This document shows, in pieces, positions 54,041 through 64,000 of a stretch of DNA of 64,000 nucleotides (position 1 is its first letter; every line of letters starts with the position of its first letter). The DNA is from Pterobdella sp. o SKG-2022 (lineage: Eukaryota > Annelida > Clitellata > Hirudinida > Piscicolidae). The notes under the pieces were generated by a model, which saw only the letters and a list, made by a program, of their open reading frames with translations, ran no database searches and was not told where the DNA came from. Location of the stretch: NCBI GenBank assembly GCA_964035795.1, contig OZ038322.1:21685918-21749917 (forward strand), in the 5' to 3' direction. Made by a program: the position numbers and the translations under genes.

Positions 54041-57000
54041 AAATTATTCATTTTTTTTGATTTTTTTATTTTTAGAAATATTTATTCAGATGCAAGCGTA
54101 TCATAGCTTCTAAATGTGTTCGTAATTGTGCCGTCGACGCTGAAAACGACCTTACCTTTCTAACAATTTCATGCATCGTAAAGTTCAAATCATTTTTAAT
54201 AAAAAATTCAAATAACAAATGTTTTCAAAACTTAATCATTTTGAGTAAAAAGTGAAAAAAAAGAAACATAAGATGTTTTTAAAAAACTAAATTAAACAAC
54301 TTTCAGCAGAGTAGCAAAGATTTTTCAAACAATTCACTAAATCATTTCTCAAGTCAAACTAAATATAGAATTCAGTTATAGCGACATAGATGATTTTTGG
54401 TTTTGTAATTTAAATATGAAGTAGTTTCATATAAATATAATTTTTATAAACTATAATTTTTTTGTTGTTGAAAATTAGTGTATTTGGAACTTACACCAGG
54501 CCACTTTCCAGGCTGAGTCAGGAATGAAGGTTCTTAGCCATCTAGAAGTCCAGTGTAATTATTTTATGAATTAGTTGGTTACAATGAATTCGAAAATTGT
54601 CCTATTCAGAAATTCTAAAAATCATAAAAAAATTTTTTCAAAGTTACATAACATGCCTTAAAACATATTTTAAATGTCGGTTTTCAAATTAAATAATATT
54701 GTCTATATTTTTTAAAAAGTCTAAATTAAATAAAGATGATAATTATTCAAATAATTTTAAATCTAATAATGTTTTAAACTACTCAAAAAAATTTATCAAA
54801 TATGTTTCTTAAAAAGTTAACACTTGTATCTTTTTAAATCTTTTCAAAAGTTTTTTGTGTAAGTTTTCTTCTCTCGACAAATCATTTGTCTAATTGAATG
54901 CTTTTTATATCACAAGCATTTTCAATAGTACTATGTAGTTGATTGATGAGTTTTTAAAGCCGAATAAAACTGCCAGAAGCAACGGAATATCATGAAATTA
55001 AACCAGGTTTTTTTCTACGTGTCCTTATAAACCTTCATATTTTGAAGTTTACTGGTAAAATATCAGAAAACAAATCCATGAAACTTTTTCCGTCTGGTGC
55101 AACATAATTAAATATGATTGCGGTTTTTCAAACAGGAATTCAATACAAAACTTCAAAAAATTTGGAAAATTCAGAAGGTCATGTTGAGACATGAAACTGA
55201 AAAAGAATAAGAAGTGTATGTAACTTTCAAATTCATAGTTTTCAAACGGTTTTGCATATACTTCTATATCCATCTTTTCAGTCAATTATTCAATAACTTC
55301 TTTTCCCAAATTCTTAATTCCAAGTTATGTCAATGTTTTTTGGTGAATTTCCCCAAAAAATGTTCAAACTTTGCAGCATCTTCACCGTTATATTTTTGAA
55401 TGGCGTATAAAGTGCGATAATGAAGGCGTTGAAAGATGATAAGATCTGACCGGAAAAAGGGAACAGTTCGATGATCTATAACACGCAAGAGTGAACGCTC
55501 CACTTTATCGCATTATAGCCAAGCCCTTTGGAATGTATCTTACATGTTTATGTTTGAAAGTATATACTTGAAAGTTCGAAAAAGTACCAAATATTTCTCT
55601 AAAAAGTTAACAATAAGTCAAATCTTTGTCTTAGGTAGTTTTTTGTTCAAATGATTTATGTATCATAAGAAAACTTATGAAAATTTCTACGTAAAAAAAT
55701 GAATTTTATTGAGGTTTGGGTTTACAAGATGCGGAATGATGTTTTTGTTAAGCGTTAATAAAACATTTGACAAACATTTTCAAAATATTCAAATAAAATA
55801 TTATTCCAACAGATAATTCAAAAAGAAAATTAACAACTTGTGGAAAAGCTTGGCGGGACTGCCAGTTGTAGCAACGCCACCTAGCGCATGAGAATTAAAA
55901 ATATTGCAGGCTTAATTGTTGACAAATCTGGAAAAGAAAAACTTTTTTTGATTTTTAATGAAAGTTATCACACAAGGATTAAACTATCTAAAAAAAATTT
56001 TTTTTCTAAAAAAAGTTACCTAAACCGTGTATATCTCAATTTTTTCTGTGAAAATAACAGTGAAAAGCTTTCAGATCTTTATGAAAAAGTTTGAAAACTA
56101 TGACATGATTAAAATTTTTACAAAGTAAAGTTCAATAAAATTAAACACTAAAAAGCTCGTTTGATCTTTTTCAACTTAAATTGATTATATTCACAGATTA
56201 CCTCTTATATAGTATCTAAAAATAAGTGTGCGAAACCGATATACTCAATTATGTAAATTACTTGTAATGTTAAATAGTGATAATGAACTTAAAAGATGGG
56301 TGATTAGTGCCTTAAACTTTTTCAATAGTGTCACATATGCATCATAATGCACTCAGCCAAACCACGGTTTGATATTGGTTTGTTTTATATGAATTATCTC
56401 CTAATTTTTTTCAATTTAGGGATTATTTTGAACTAAATGGTTTTTTTTCATAAATTTTCGAATTTTCTATCTTTACTCTATTTTTTTTTCATGGATTTTG
56501 GGTGAAATATTTTTTGAACGCCAGCACAATCGATGAAAGTTTATAACGATCAATTAAAATCAGTCAGTTTTTGGTTTTTTATTATTTATTTAACTTTTTT
56601 GCATAAATATCGAAAACTTATTTCATTCAAAAAGTTATATGTTTTTTTACAAAGCATTTCAATTATTAAGCAAATGAACGGAGACTAAATAGGTAAGCAA
56701 AAATAGTTTTCCCCGAGAGTATAAAACCGTTTAAAAGGATTCCAGACAAAGTATTTAAGTTTCAAAACTAGCAGTTAATTTTCATAAAACAAACCACTTT
56801 TGAGTTTATATGTTTTTAATTAAAGGTTAGACTCCATTAAGTTCTCTTTTATTAATTAATTACTAACTTATTTTACAAACGATTCTTCATTATAGTTTGT
56901 TGATGACAAAGTCCACAATGGCTGTTGCTTAAATGCTGGTCTCTAGAGGTTTCTATGTTAGACTTTCAAGATTTCAAAAACAATCCTATTTAGTGTGATC

Positions 57001-57110
57001 GAAAAAAGATATGTGCCTATAAAGCATCGAAAAAACAAATGATTAAACTTTATATATAAAAAAACTTTCAAAATCACTTAATTCACAAACAAAATTGCAT
57101 TACTATTGTG
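54041..57110. other. Intergenic region between SLC22-C and the GCM gene
   Basis: No gene supported. 55400-55525 has short inverted sequences (TATAAAGTGCGATAATG against CACTTTATCGCATTATA) of unclear meaning. 54480-54560 is slightly less AT-rich but without a convincing frame. Confidence 0.5.
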
Positions 57111-59607
57111 TCATACGTTGTCAATCCCGTTCCTATTCAAATTATCACTGTGGGCGTCGTAAGGAAGCATGCTAATGAAAGCAGATTGGTTGTTTTGTAT
57201 GGAGTGTTGAGAGTTGTATTTATAATGATCGAAGAGAGAGTCGTGTGGTGCCAGTTGATGTTGAGGGAAGGAACTGAACTCCTTGTATGGATCTGAAGAA
57301 GAATATAAGTAATTTTGATGTTGTTCTTTGTTATAATAGTTCTCATATAAAATGCCAGAATTCATATAGCTAGTGTCTGTATACAAGTTTGGGTAATACG
57401 TTGAAGATGTCATATTTGAATAACTATTTGGGTCAACATTGTAAGCTGTTGCTTTGAAAATAGTCGAAACATTCGATTTTGAATTGAAAGAAGGTTTTCG
57501 AGCAACAGAATTTGAACATTTTGTAAAAATTGCTGTTTGTTGGTGGGATGAAAACGTCGGGGTTTGTGGATGTTGGTGGAGGGGTAGAAAAAAGGATGGA
57601 GAAGGCTGTAGAGGTTGGTGGAAGGAAGAAAAGGTTGATTTGAAAGGTTGTGTTGGAGGTATGAAAGAATGTTGTCTTGAAATTAGATCTTCTCTTCTCT
57701 TCACACTTTCTGTGAATTTTTATGGGTCATTCGTAAAGAAACACAAAATATCAGACATTTTGAGAAAAGTTTTGGAAAATTTCAAGTTCTTCTACCTGGT
57801 TCGATGGTGGTAGAACTCACTTCAACAGTTTCGCCATCATTTCTCTGAAGAATTTTATCGTCATTAAGACATCAAACACAAACTTTCATTATGAAAAAAA
57901 ACTTCTATGTTTGATGGCATTGGAGTGGAAGTTTTCATAATATTACAAAATTGAAGCTCGTCATAAATTCAAAAACTTTTTTATAATACCTTATCGGTAA
58001 AAAGTTTCATTTTTTTCCCAGATCTATTTATGTTATTTTCATCTTTCAATCTTTTTTTCCCACTGCCCGAAGGCTTAGGGTTGGGTTTTGGATGATCATG
58101 AACTCCTTTTGCTTGGAAAAACACAATGTTCTTATCGGTTTTCCACAAATGTGTCACAGGCTTTCCAGCGTGACCAGTGCATTTCTGCTGCACCAGCACT
58201 CCATTACACCCTTTTGTGGGACATTTACTGCCTGTTTGTATTCAACATTGCTTCAAAAGTTGTTTAGAAAAATGAGTTATTATGAAAATTTATTCAATTA
58301 TATTTTTGCTTAATATAAGTTTTTCAAGTGTGAAATTTATAACTTTCCAAAAATGTTTTCAAAAATTTATCACAATCATCAAATAAACCTTTAAATCAAA
58401 AATTGTTCCACAATTAACCATTAATTCTTTTTACCAGAAAACATAAAAAATACTTTACTATACCTTATATATTTATATACAAAACAAACTATATAAGAAA
58501 TGCTTCATAAAGAAATATGCATTAGAAGAATTTTTTGAGAAATTTACAAACCCTTTTGTTTAAGTCTGGCCTTGTCACAAATGTAAGGTCTAATATGTAC
58601 CAAAGGCTGGTCCATACTTGGCCGTTTCACTGCGTGTTTCTGTGCATGGTTGAAAGGTGAAAAACCTTTTTAATAAAAAGTTGTCTCAACTTTTATGCTT
58701 CATTGTTTCATTTTTAATTTTTATTGAGTTTTGTGTTCTTAATAAAAAAGGTTTCACCATTGAATATAAGTTACAACCTATTTAAACGAACAATTCTTTT
58801 AAATATAAATTAAATTTATCAAAAATAATGATTAGTAGGAGCATTGGTTTATTTAGTTTAAAAATTTAGCTATTATAAAGAAAAGTTAACGTTTATTTTT
58901 CAAAGCTTGTCTTTCTAATTGAATAAAGGTATTTGAATATTACATCTTTTTTATCGAGATTGCTACATACTGGTTAGTTCATGACTATTGCATGTTGCTC
59001 AACAACCTTTTAAGGACATTTCTTATAAAAAAAATCCCATCCAATGAAATCTTCCAATCCAATAACAACACTTATAAACCCCAATAACAACAGACAAACC
59101 ACATTGCGACAGGACTCGGAACAAATCATGACACCGAGACAAGACTTTTTGAGGCGATGTGAGTCGTGGTTGTTGGTGTTCCTCATGGCCCATCCAGACT
59201 GGTGCGTACAGGCATCTTCAGCAGTGTAGAAGCATTGCAGGTACCCATCAGGCCACATCTCGAAAGGGGACATCTCAAATGGGATCCAGGCTTGCGTCTG
59301 TGGAATGTCAAAGTGGTTCAAGATTATGAATGTTCATTTTTCCTGATGAAAAAAGTTCATTCTGATTGTTTCAAAAGTCAATTCATAGTTATTATAGTTT
59401 GATTTTTTTCAAAAACTTATGGATTTATAGCATTCATCAAATCTATCATGAAAATGTTGTAAAGACCTTTCTGTGGTCCGAGAAGGAGGCGAGTTGTGGA
59501 TTTAATGGCTGCCCATTGAATGGCATGTTTTGGTATGTAGGGTTGAAAGTCTCAAAAGGATTCTCTCGTGTGGTATTTGCTACTTTTTTTTTTCTACCCC
59601 TCTCCAT
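57111..59607 (-). CDS. gcm: GCM-domain transcription factor (glial cells missing)
   Basis: Exons 59607-59467, 59297-59100, 58639-58552, 58231-57990, 57844-57796, 57709-57111; 438 aa, all phases agree, all GT-AG. GCM proteins are zinc-binding transcription factors that recognise an ATGCGGGT-type site and direct cell fate. The GCM domain spans about residues 48-215: FEMWPDGYLQCFYTAEDA, HQSGWAMRNTNNH, LKKSCLGVMICSESC, IRPYICDKARLKQK, KCPTKGCNGVL, CTGHAGKPVTHLW, FFQAKGVHDHPKP, with the Cys and His ligands kept. A basic stretch follows (GKKRLKDENN). The C-terminal 200 residues are Ser/Pro/Tyr/Asn-rich and contain no domain, as expected of an activation region. The start ATG (59607) is the first in frame after a long leader and precedes a basic run (MERGRKKK). 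TATA and CCAAT-like motifs lie upstream. No GCM site was noticed near the promoter. Confidence 0.94.
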
Positions 59608-59873
59608 TATTGCTTGTTTGATTGATTGTTGATTTTGTTAACTTGAAGTGGTATAGATTGTTTGATAGTGTATCAAAAAAAAATTTCAAGTCTTAGATAA
59701 CAAAAAATTTGTATTAAAATGAGTGTGACTGTAATTTATTTTATTTTCAAAACATATCACAACTTTTGGCTTCTTAATTTTGAAAGATAAAAGTTACAAC
59801 AACTTTCAACTACAACAGAACGAGTGAAAAGAAAGAATGCTAAAATTTCCAAGAGCACATAAATCAGCACAAG

Positions 59874-59884
59874 TTATATATAGT
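59874..59884 (-). promoter_or_regulatory. TATA box upstream of gcm
   Basis: CTATATATAAC on the minus strand, about 267 bp before the ATG, which would leave a leader of about 240 bases. Three GACCAAT motifs lie 15 to 100 bp further upstream. Confidence 0.55.
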
Positions 59885-59898
59885 GACAAATGTCAAAT

Positions 59899-59986
59899 GA
59901 CCAATTTGCACATAAAAGCCACGCCTTTTCTGTCGCGTTGACCAATCATAAATGGTCAAAATTTAAGTGTAGTCTTAGTGACCAAT
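59899..59986 (-). promoter_or_regulatory. Three regularly spaced CCAAT-type motifs upstream of gcm
   Basis: TGACCAAT occurs on the plus strand with GACCAAT at 59899-59905, 59940-59946 and 59980-59986 (ATTGGTCA in the gene's direction), 41 and 40 bp apart, starting 15 bp upstream of the TATA box. A GC-rich GCCACGCC (59929 region) lies among them. Confidence 0.5.
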
Positions 59987-62585
59987 TATAATCGAGGTTG
60001 AAAGTAGCCAGAAAAATGTTTATTTCAAAAAATTTTACGCTCAATTGGTTTGAGATCTTAGATACATGATATGATTAATGACAGAAATGATTTAAGAAAC
60101 ATTATTAAAAATATAAAACGAGAAATATTTCATATTTTTTCAAAATAAATAAATCCAAGTCATGGTGTCAAACGTCTTTGAAGCGGCCACAAGCGCAGGG
60201 CACATGCGCAGAAGCTATCTTGTCACATTCTTCTCGTGAACCCATCAAAACTGATGTAATTATCATTAAATATTTCCATGCGTTTAAGCCTTCCATACAT
60301 GGGTAAGTGTTTATATTTCTCTTGAATTATTCATGTATATCTGTTTTTGAATTATTTTTCCTGATTTCTCAGTAGAATTTTATCCTAATTTTATAATTTT
60401 TCTTAGTTTTTATGAGTTTTCTTAACATTGATTTTTTGAAAATTTAATGTACGAAATGGTATTTGAAAAAGAAAACAAAAATATTTCTCATTATGCAATA
60501 TAATTCTTTCACTATTCAACTCAATTTATTAGAGAATATATCACTTCATATGTTATATTGTTAAAATTATTTAAAAGCAAAATAATTAGTGAAAATTAAT
60601 TAAAAGAAAAATAATTATGAAAATTTAAACCAAAAAATTTATTACTTCAAGTAACAAAAGAATTTTTTGAATAATTTGATTAAATATTTAATTTGAATAA
60701 TAAAAAACGCCCATAAATTATAAAACGTCGACATAACCACCAAAGCGTTAACATTAGTGAGATGAAAGTCGTCTGGCATGGAAGATGTTGATTGGCTGTT
60801 GTTAGATCACGTGTCAAAAGTATGTGCCAATGAGCGACGTTCATTTATAAGTGCTCCAAATATTTATAACCATAGGGTCCAGTTATCTTATGAATTTCAC
60901 TTGCATCAGATTTCAAATTTAGAATCGATGCTGTGATTCATTATTTGTTTTGTTGAATAATATTTATAGATAGAAATAGGAGATTTTGAGAAGGTTTCAA
61001 AAATCAATGTATCTCTGATCATCATAAACAAATAATATTATTAGAATTCACTTATGTCAATATCCTAAATATTTGAGGTTTCGATTTTTTCAAATTTTGA
61101 AATTTGATAATTTTTCATTATACATATTGCCGGAAACTTCGAAACCGAACATTCATCGGTCGTTCAAACTTTTGTGAATAAGCAAGTTATTTAGGAAGCC
61201 TTTATTGAGAATATAACCTTAGTCATTTTTAAAAAATTTATATTCAATGTTGGCTTTGAAAATCGATAAAAGATTGCTAATTGAAAAGTAATTGAACTCA
61301 GTTTAGTAAGTAGACTAAGAACTCGTATGTTGGATGTTTAATGATTTATAATGAATTAATTTAATAGTGAAAATCATTTCTATAACAATGATTTCAGTCA
61401 AGATTTCAAGGATTTGAGAAGAGCCAAATTTTTATTCGAAAACCATATCAACTTCAACAAAACTATTCTTATACAATTTGAATAGAATAAATACACTTCA
61501 TTTGTTTAAGAAAAATGAGAATAAAAAATAATTTTTCCAAAAATATAAACTAAAACTTGTAAAAATATTAAAATAATTCAAAACAAGGCTTAGTTTTCGA
61601 CAAGTATAACCTTTCATAGACGTTTTATGGTAGGTCTAATGAGATCAAAAATTATAGCTTTATTTTTAACGAATTTTTTTAAGGACTCATCAGGCTTGAA
61701 TTATTTTGCTGCAAATGTTATACATGAAAAAATCATCATGTCTTTTAAAAGTACATATTTCCAAATAGATGTTTCGTAGAAGTTTGAGCAACAAACTAAA
61801 AATTATTCAGTCAAACATTCATTTCAAAAACAGAAAAATATAACATGTAAAATTTGTTTAATAATTTCTTATAAAAACAAAATTTTGTCTATTTTTAGCT
61901 TTATTTAAAAAAAATTAAAACAAGTAGTTTATGGGCTTATAGTTACCGTAGTTTTATATCCATTGTAAGGTATTTATAATTACAAATTGAATAAATCTAC
62001 ACTTCGAATAGACTTTTGAACCTGTTATGATTCCACTATAATTGTTGAAGCAGTTGATAATACAATGGTCTCATTTGAAATATCTTAACTCTATTTGTAT
62101 CGCTAGATCGGTATATATAGGTATAGCTATATCTGTCAAATAATTTCTACATAATAATATAAAAATTTATAATGAACGTTATTTTTTAAAATCAATTGCT
62201 CAAATCTAAATTTTAACCCAGCATTCCATTACCAAATTTTTTATTAAATCTTTCACAACATATAACCAACCATCAGGTCCTTTAAATGTCTTTAGAAATC
62301 CATCAAGAGATAGAATCAAGAGGAATGTAATAAGCGACAATATGTTGACGTGGCTACGGAGATATGATCGTTGAACTTCACAAGATTTTCGATCAATTAA
62401 GAGAAAAAATGTTTGAAGAATGTTAGAGAAGTTTGGTAATGTAACTAGGAGTCAATCTATGCTTCCAGATTGATATTTAATTAGTTAACAGATCCAACTG
62501 TACTTTGTATCTTGATTATTTGGAATTGAAATGAATACTATAAATATCAATAAATGAATAAAATAAATATCAAAAATTTATAGTT
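59987..62585. other. Far upstream region of gcm, possible regulatory DNA
   Basis: No gene seen. 60720-60900 stands out as less AT-rich, with a CACGTG E-box in GATCACGTGTC (about 60811) and several non-repetitive motifs, so it is a candidate enhancer by composition only. 61586-61660 holds another copy of the fold-back family with TTTTCGACAAGTATAACC. Confidence 0.4.
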
Positions 62586-63290
62586 TTATTTTTTGTTGAT
62601 GTTGTTTTGTGGTTGATTTGGGATTTCGAGAAAGAAGTCATGTGATATGTTTCGATTGTATGTAGATGTATGTAAATGAATAAATGAACTGAGAGTGACT
62701 GCAGAATAAAAAGGTGAAATAGGTTCTGAAATGCCAGAATGAACAAACGATCCTTTACCTTGATTAGTTTGACTTTTATCGTCAAAACTGTTAGTACTGC
62801 CATTAACACTGGAGTTTTTTTCTTTTGTATTTAAAACACTTGGTGGATTGGAATGTATATTTTTAGGTAATTTGTTGAGGTTTTTTGGTAAGAGTGATGG
62901 TTTGTTCAAAAACCATACAGCTATCCAAAATGCCAAAGCCACACTTGACCACATTCCTCCAACCACAAGAAAAACGAAAGCAACGGCAAGAACGCCATCA
63001 CTGAACCAATCCTGGTATGGGTTTTTTGTTGCCACCAAACAAGCACCCGTGAAGAGAAACATGAAGCCCGGAAGTGCTAGCGTTATACTGCTTCGAGGAA
63101 CGTTGTAGAAAAATAGTGCGCAGCGAGATTTACTTTGTATTTTATCTGAGACTTTTGAGGTTAGTTGTGACGTTTTACTAATGCTGCTACAACTACTGTA
63201 ACGTTGCATCACAGGTTTGATATCAAATTCGACTGCTCTGAATAGCGGTGGCTCGGTGACTGAAGCGATGGAATGGGAACTTGGCTGCAT
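62586..63290 (-). CDS. Single-exon two-pass membrane protein, unidentified
   Basis: An intact frame of 234 aa from ATG 63290. I do not recognise the family. Residues 1-65 are hydrophilic, Ser-rich. Two hydrophobic segments follow: about 69-88 (ITLALPGFMFLFTGACLV) and 99-128 (DGVLAVAFVFLVVGGMWSSV, then ALAFWIAVWFL), joined by a short loop NPYQDWFS; a hairpin with both termini on the same side is likely. The C-terminal 105 residues are Ser/Asn/Pro-rich and polar. Dense coding potential (no stop, balanced hydrophobic pattern) supports a real gene, as does a TATA box about 290 bp upstream. It resembles small vertebrate-type TMEM proteins in layout only. Same strand as gcm, 3 kb behind its promoter. 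Confidence 0.72.
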   Translation of the reverse strand: MQPSSHSIASVTEPPLFRAVEFDIKPVMQRYSSCSSISKTSQLTSKVSDKIQSKSRCALFFYNVPRSSITLALPGFMFLFTGACLVATKNPYQDWFSDGVLAVAFVFLVVGGMWSSVALAFWIAVWFLNKPSLLPKNLNKLPKNIHSNPPSVLNTKEKNSSVNGSTNSFDDKSQTNQGKGSFVHSGISEPISPFYSAVTLSSFIHLHTSTYNRNISHDFFLEIPNQPQNNINKK

Positions 63291-63576
63291 GGTTGAAGTA
63301 CTGAAGTTTGAAGATAGATGGATCTTTGTTTATAACTTCCGGCTTAATACATATAAATTAAATACATGATTCTATCGTAATTATAATAATAAACATTTAT
63401 CATTAAAATTGATTTAATTTATTATATTTCTAACTTAACTTCCAAATTTGAAATAATATTTCTTTTTAAACATATCAAAATTTTAAAATGTAATATACTC
63501 ACTTTAAATAACCAAATTCACAACAATTCTCAACCATTATGAATAGGGCACTTGCCTTATTGTGTTAGAATGTCCG

Positions 63577-63585
63577 CTTTATATA
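63577..63585 (-). promoter_or_regulatory. TATA box of the two-pass membrane protein gene
   Basis: TATATAAAG on the minus strand 287 bp before the ATG. A good match to the consensus in its G/C-containing context (GTTGTATATAAAGCGG), although chance matches are common here. Confidence 0.45.
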
Positions 63586-64000
63586 CAACTTCCATACAAT
63601 AAATAAATCCCTTTTTGATTATTTTATTCAGTTATATTTAATCTATTCTAACAAAATCATCAAAAATTCTGCTTATTAGTGTATTGAGTACAAAATATAG
63701 TTAAAATGTCGTTAACTAAATACCTATGAGTAATTGTAGGCTATTTTTATCATTTCCTACTTTATTAGAGGAAATCATACAGGTGGGTTTTGTTTAATAA
63801 GAGTATTAATTTGAATTAAGTTAAAAATTTAAATAATATAATTAAAAGTACGAACCACGGTCTGTAATCAAACATTGAAATCTCTACCCCATGGTGTCAG
63901 CTTCTCTAGTAAAAGCTTCCTCTTAAATAAGTATTTAAAACTGGTGTTCACAACATCATCAATGTCGGTACATTCATGTGACTTGTGCAATCATAAAAAT
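63586..64000. other. Window end, no gene seen
   Basis: Plain AT-rich sequence. 63855-63920 is less AT-rich but no frame or motif could be assigned. Confidence 0.45.

Noticed and set aside
59010..59400. Plus-strand open frames over 59044-59402
   Set aside because: They overlap gcm exon 2, whose minus-strand translation is an unmistakable GCM domain.

Overview
The window is nuclear DNA from a metazoan. It is very AT-rich, genes are split by small GT-AG introns (53 bp to about 1 kb), single-copy genes are spread out, and intergenic DNA holds degraded LINEs, a tRNA-derived SINE and fold-back elements. Four recognisable animal gene families are present: the Polycomb protein Scm (two MBT repeats, SLED, SAM), a glial-cells-missing (GCM) transcription factor, the C8orf82/UPF0598 family, and three SLC22-type organic-ion transporters. 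I cannot name the species. No operons, CRISPR arrays, viral genes or bacterial-style signals were seen.

Layout. 1-2271: 3' part of a K/N-rich low-complexity protein gene (+). 2272-9884: no gene seen. 9885-24430: a large imperfect inverted duplication, each arm carrying a 12-exon SLC22 gene in divergent relation to the other (SLC22-A + at 12226-16156, SLC22-B - at 18016-22186), with a 1.9 kb spacer. 26715-32946: Scm, 15 exons (+). 35.2-46.7 kb: three minus-strand copies of a small gene for a secreted cysteine-rich peptide, unidentified family. C8orf82 homologue (-) at 41787-42908, between copies 2 and 3. 43.2-49.7 kb: LINE fragments in both orientations and a C8orf82 exon relic. 50515-53467: third SLC22 gene (-). 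53834-54040: SINE. 57111-59607: GCM gene (-), six exons, with a TATA box and regularly spaced GACCAAT motifs upstream. 62586-63290: single-exon two-pass membrane protein (-), unidentified.

How it fits together. There is no pathway linking the genes. The window is shaped by local duplication: the three SLC22 genes share exon number, intron phases and mostly identical exon lengths; the two in the inverted repeat show a patchwork of near-identical and diverged blocks, as expected from gene conversion, and copy B has lost a splice donor (GT to AT). The peptide genes were also duplicated with their flanks; copy 3 has a 1-nt deletion in its signal-peptide exon, and copy 2 uses a shifted acceptor. 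Exon models were built by hand from splice consensus, frame continuity and paralogue comparison, so terminal exons of the peptide genes and UTRs are uncertain.
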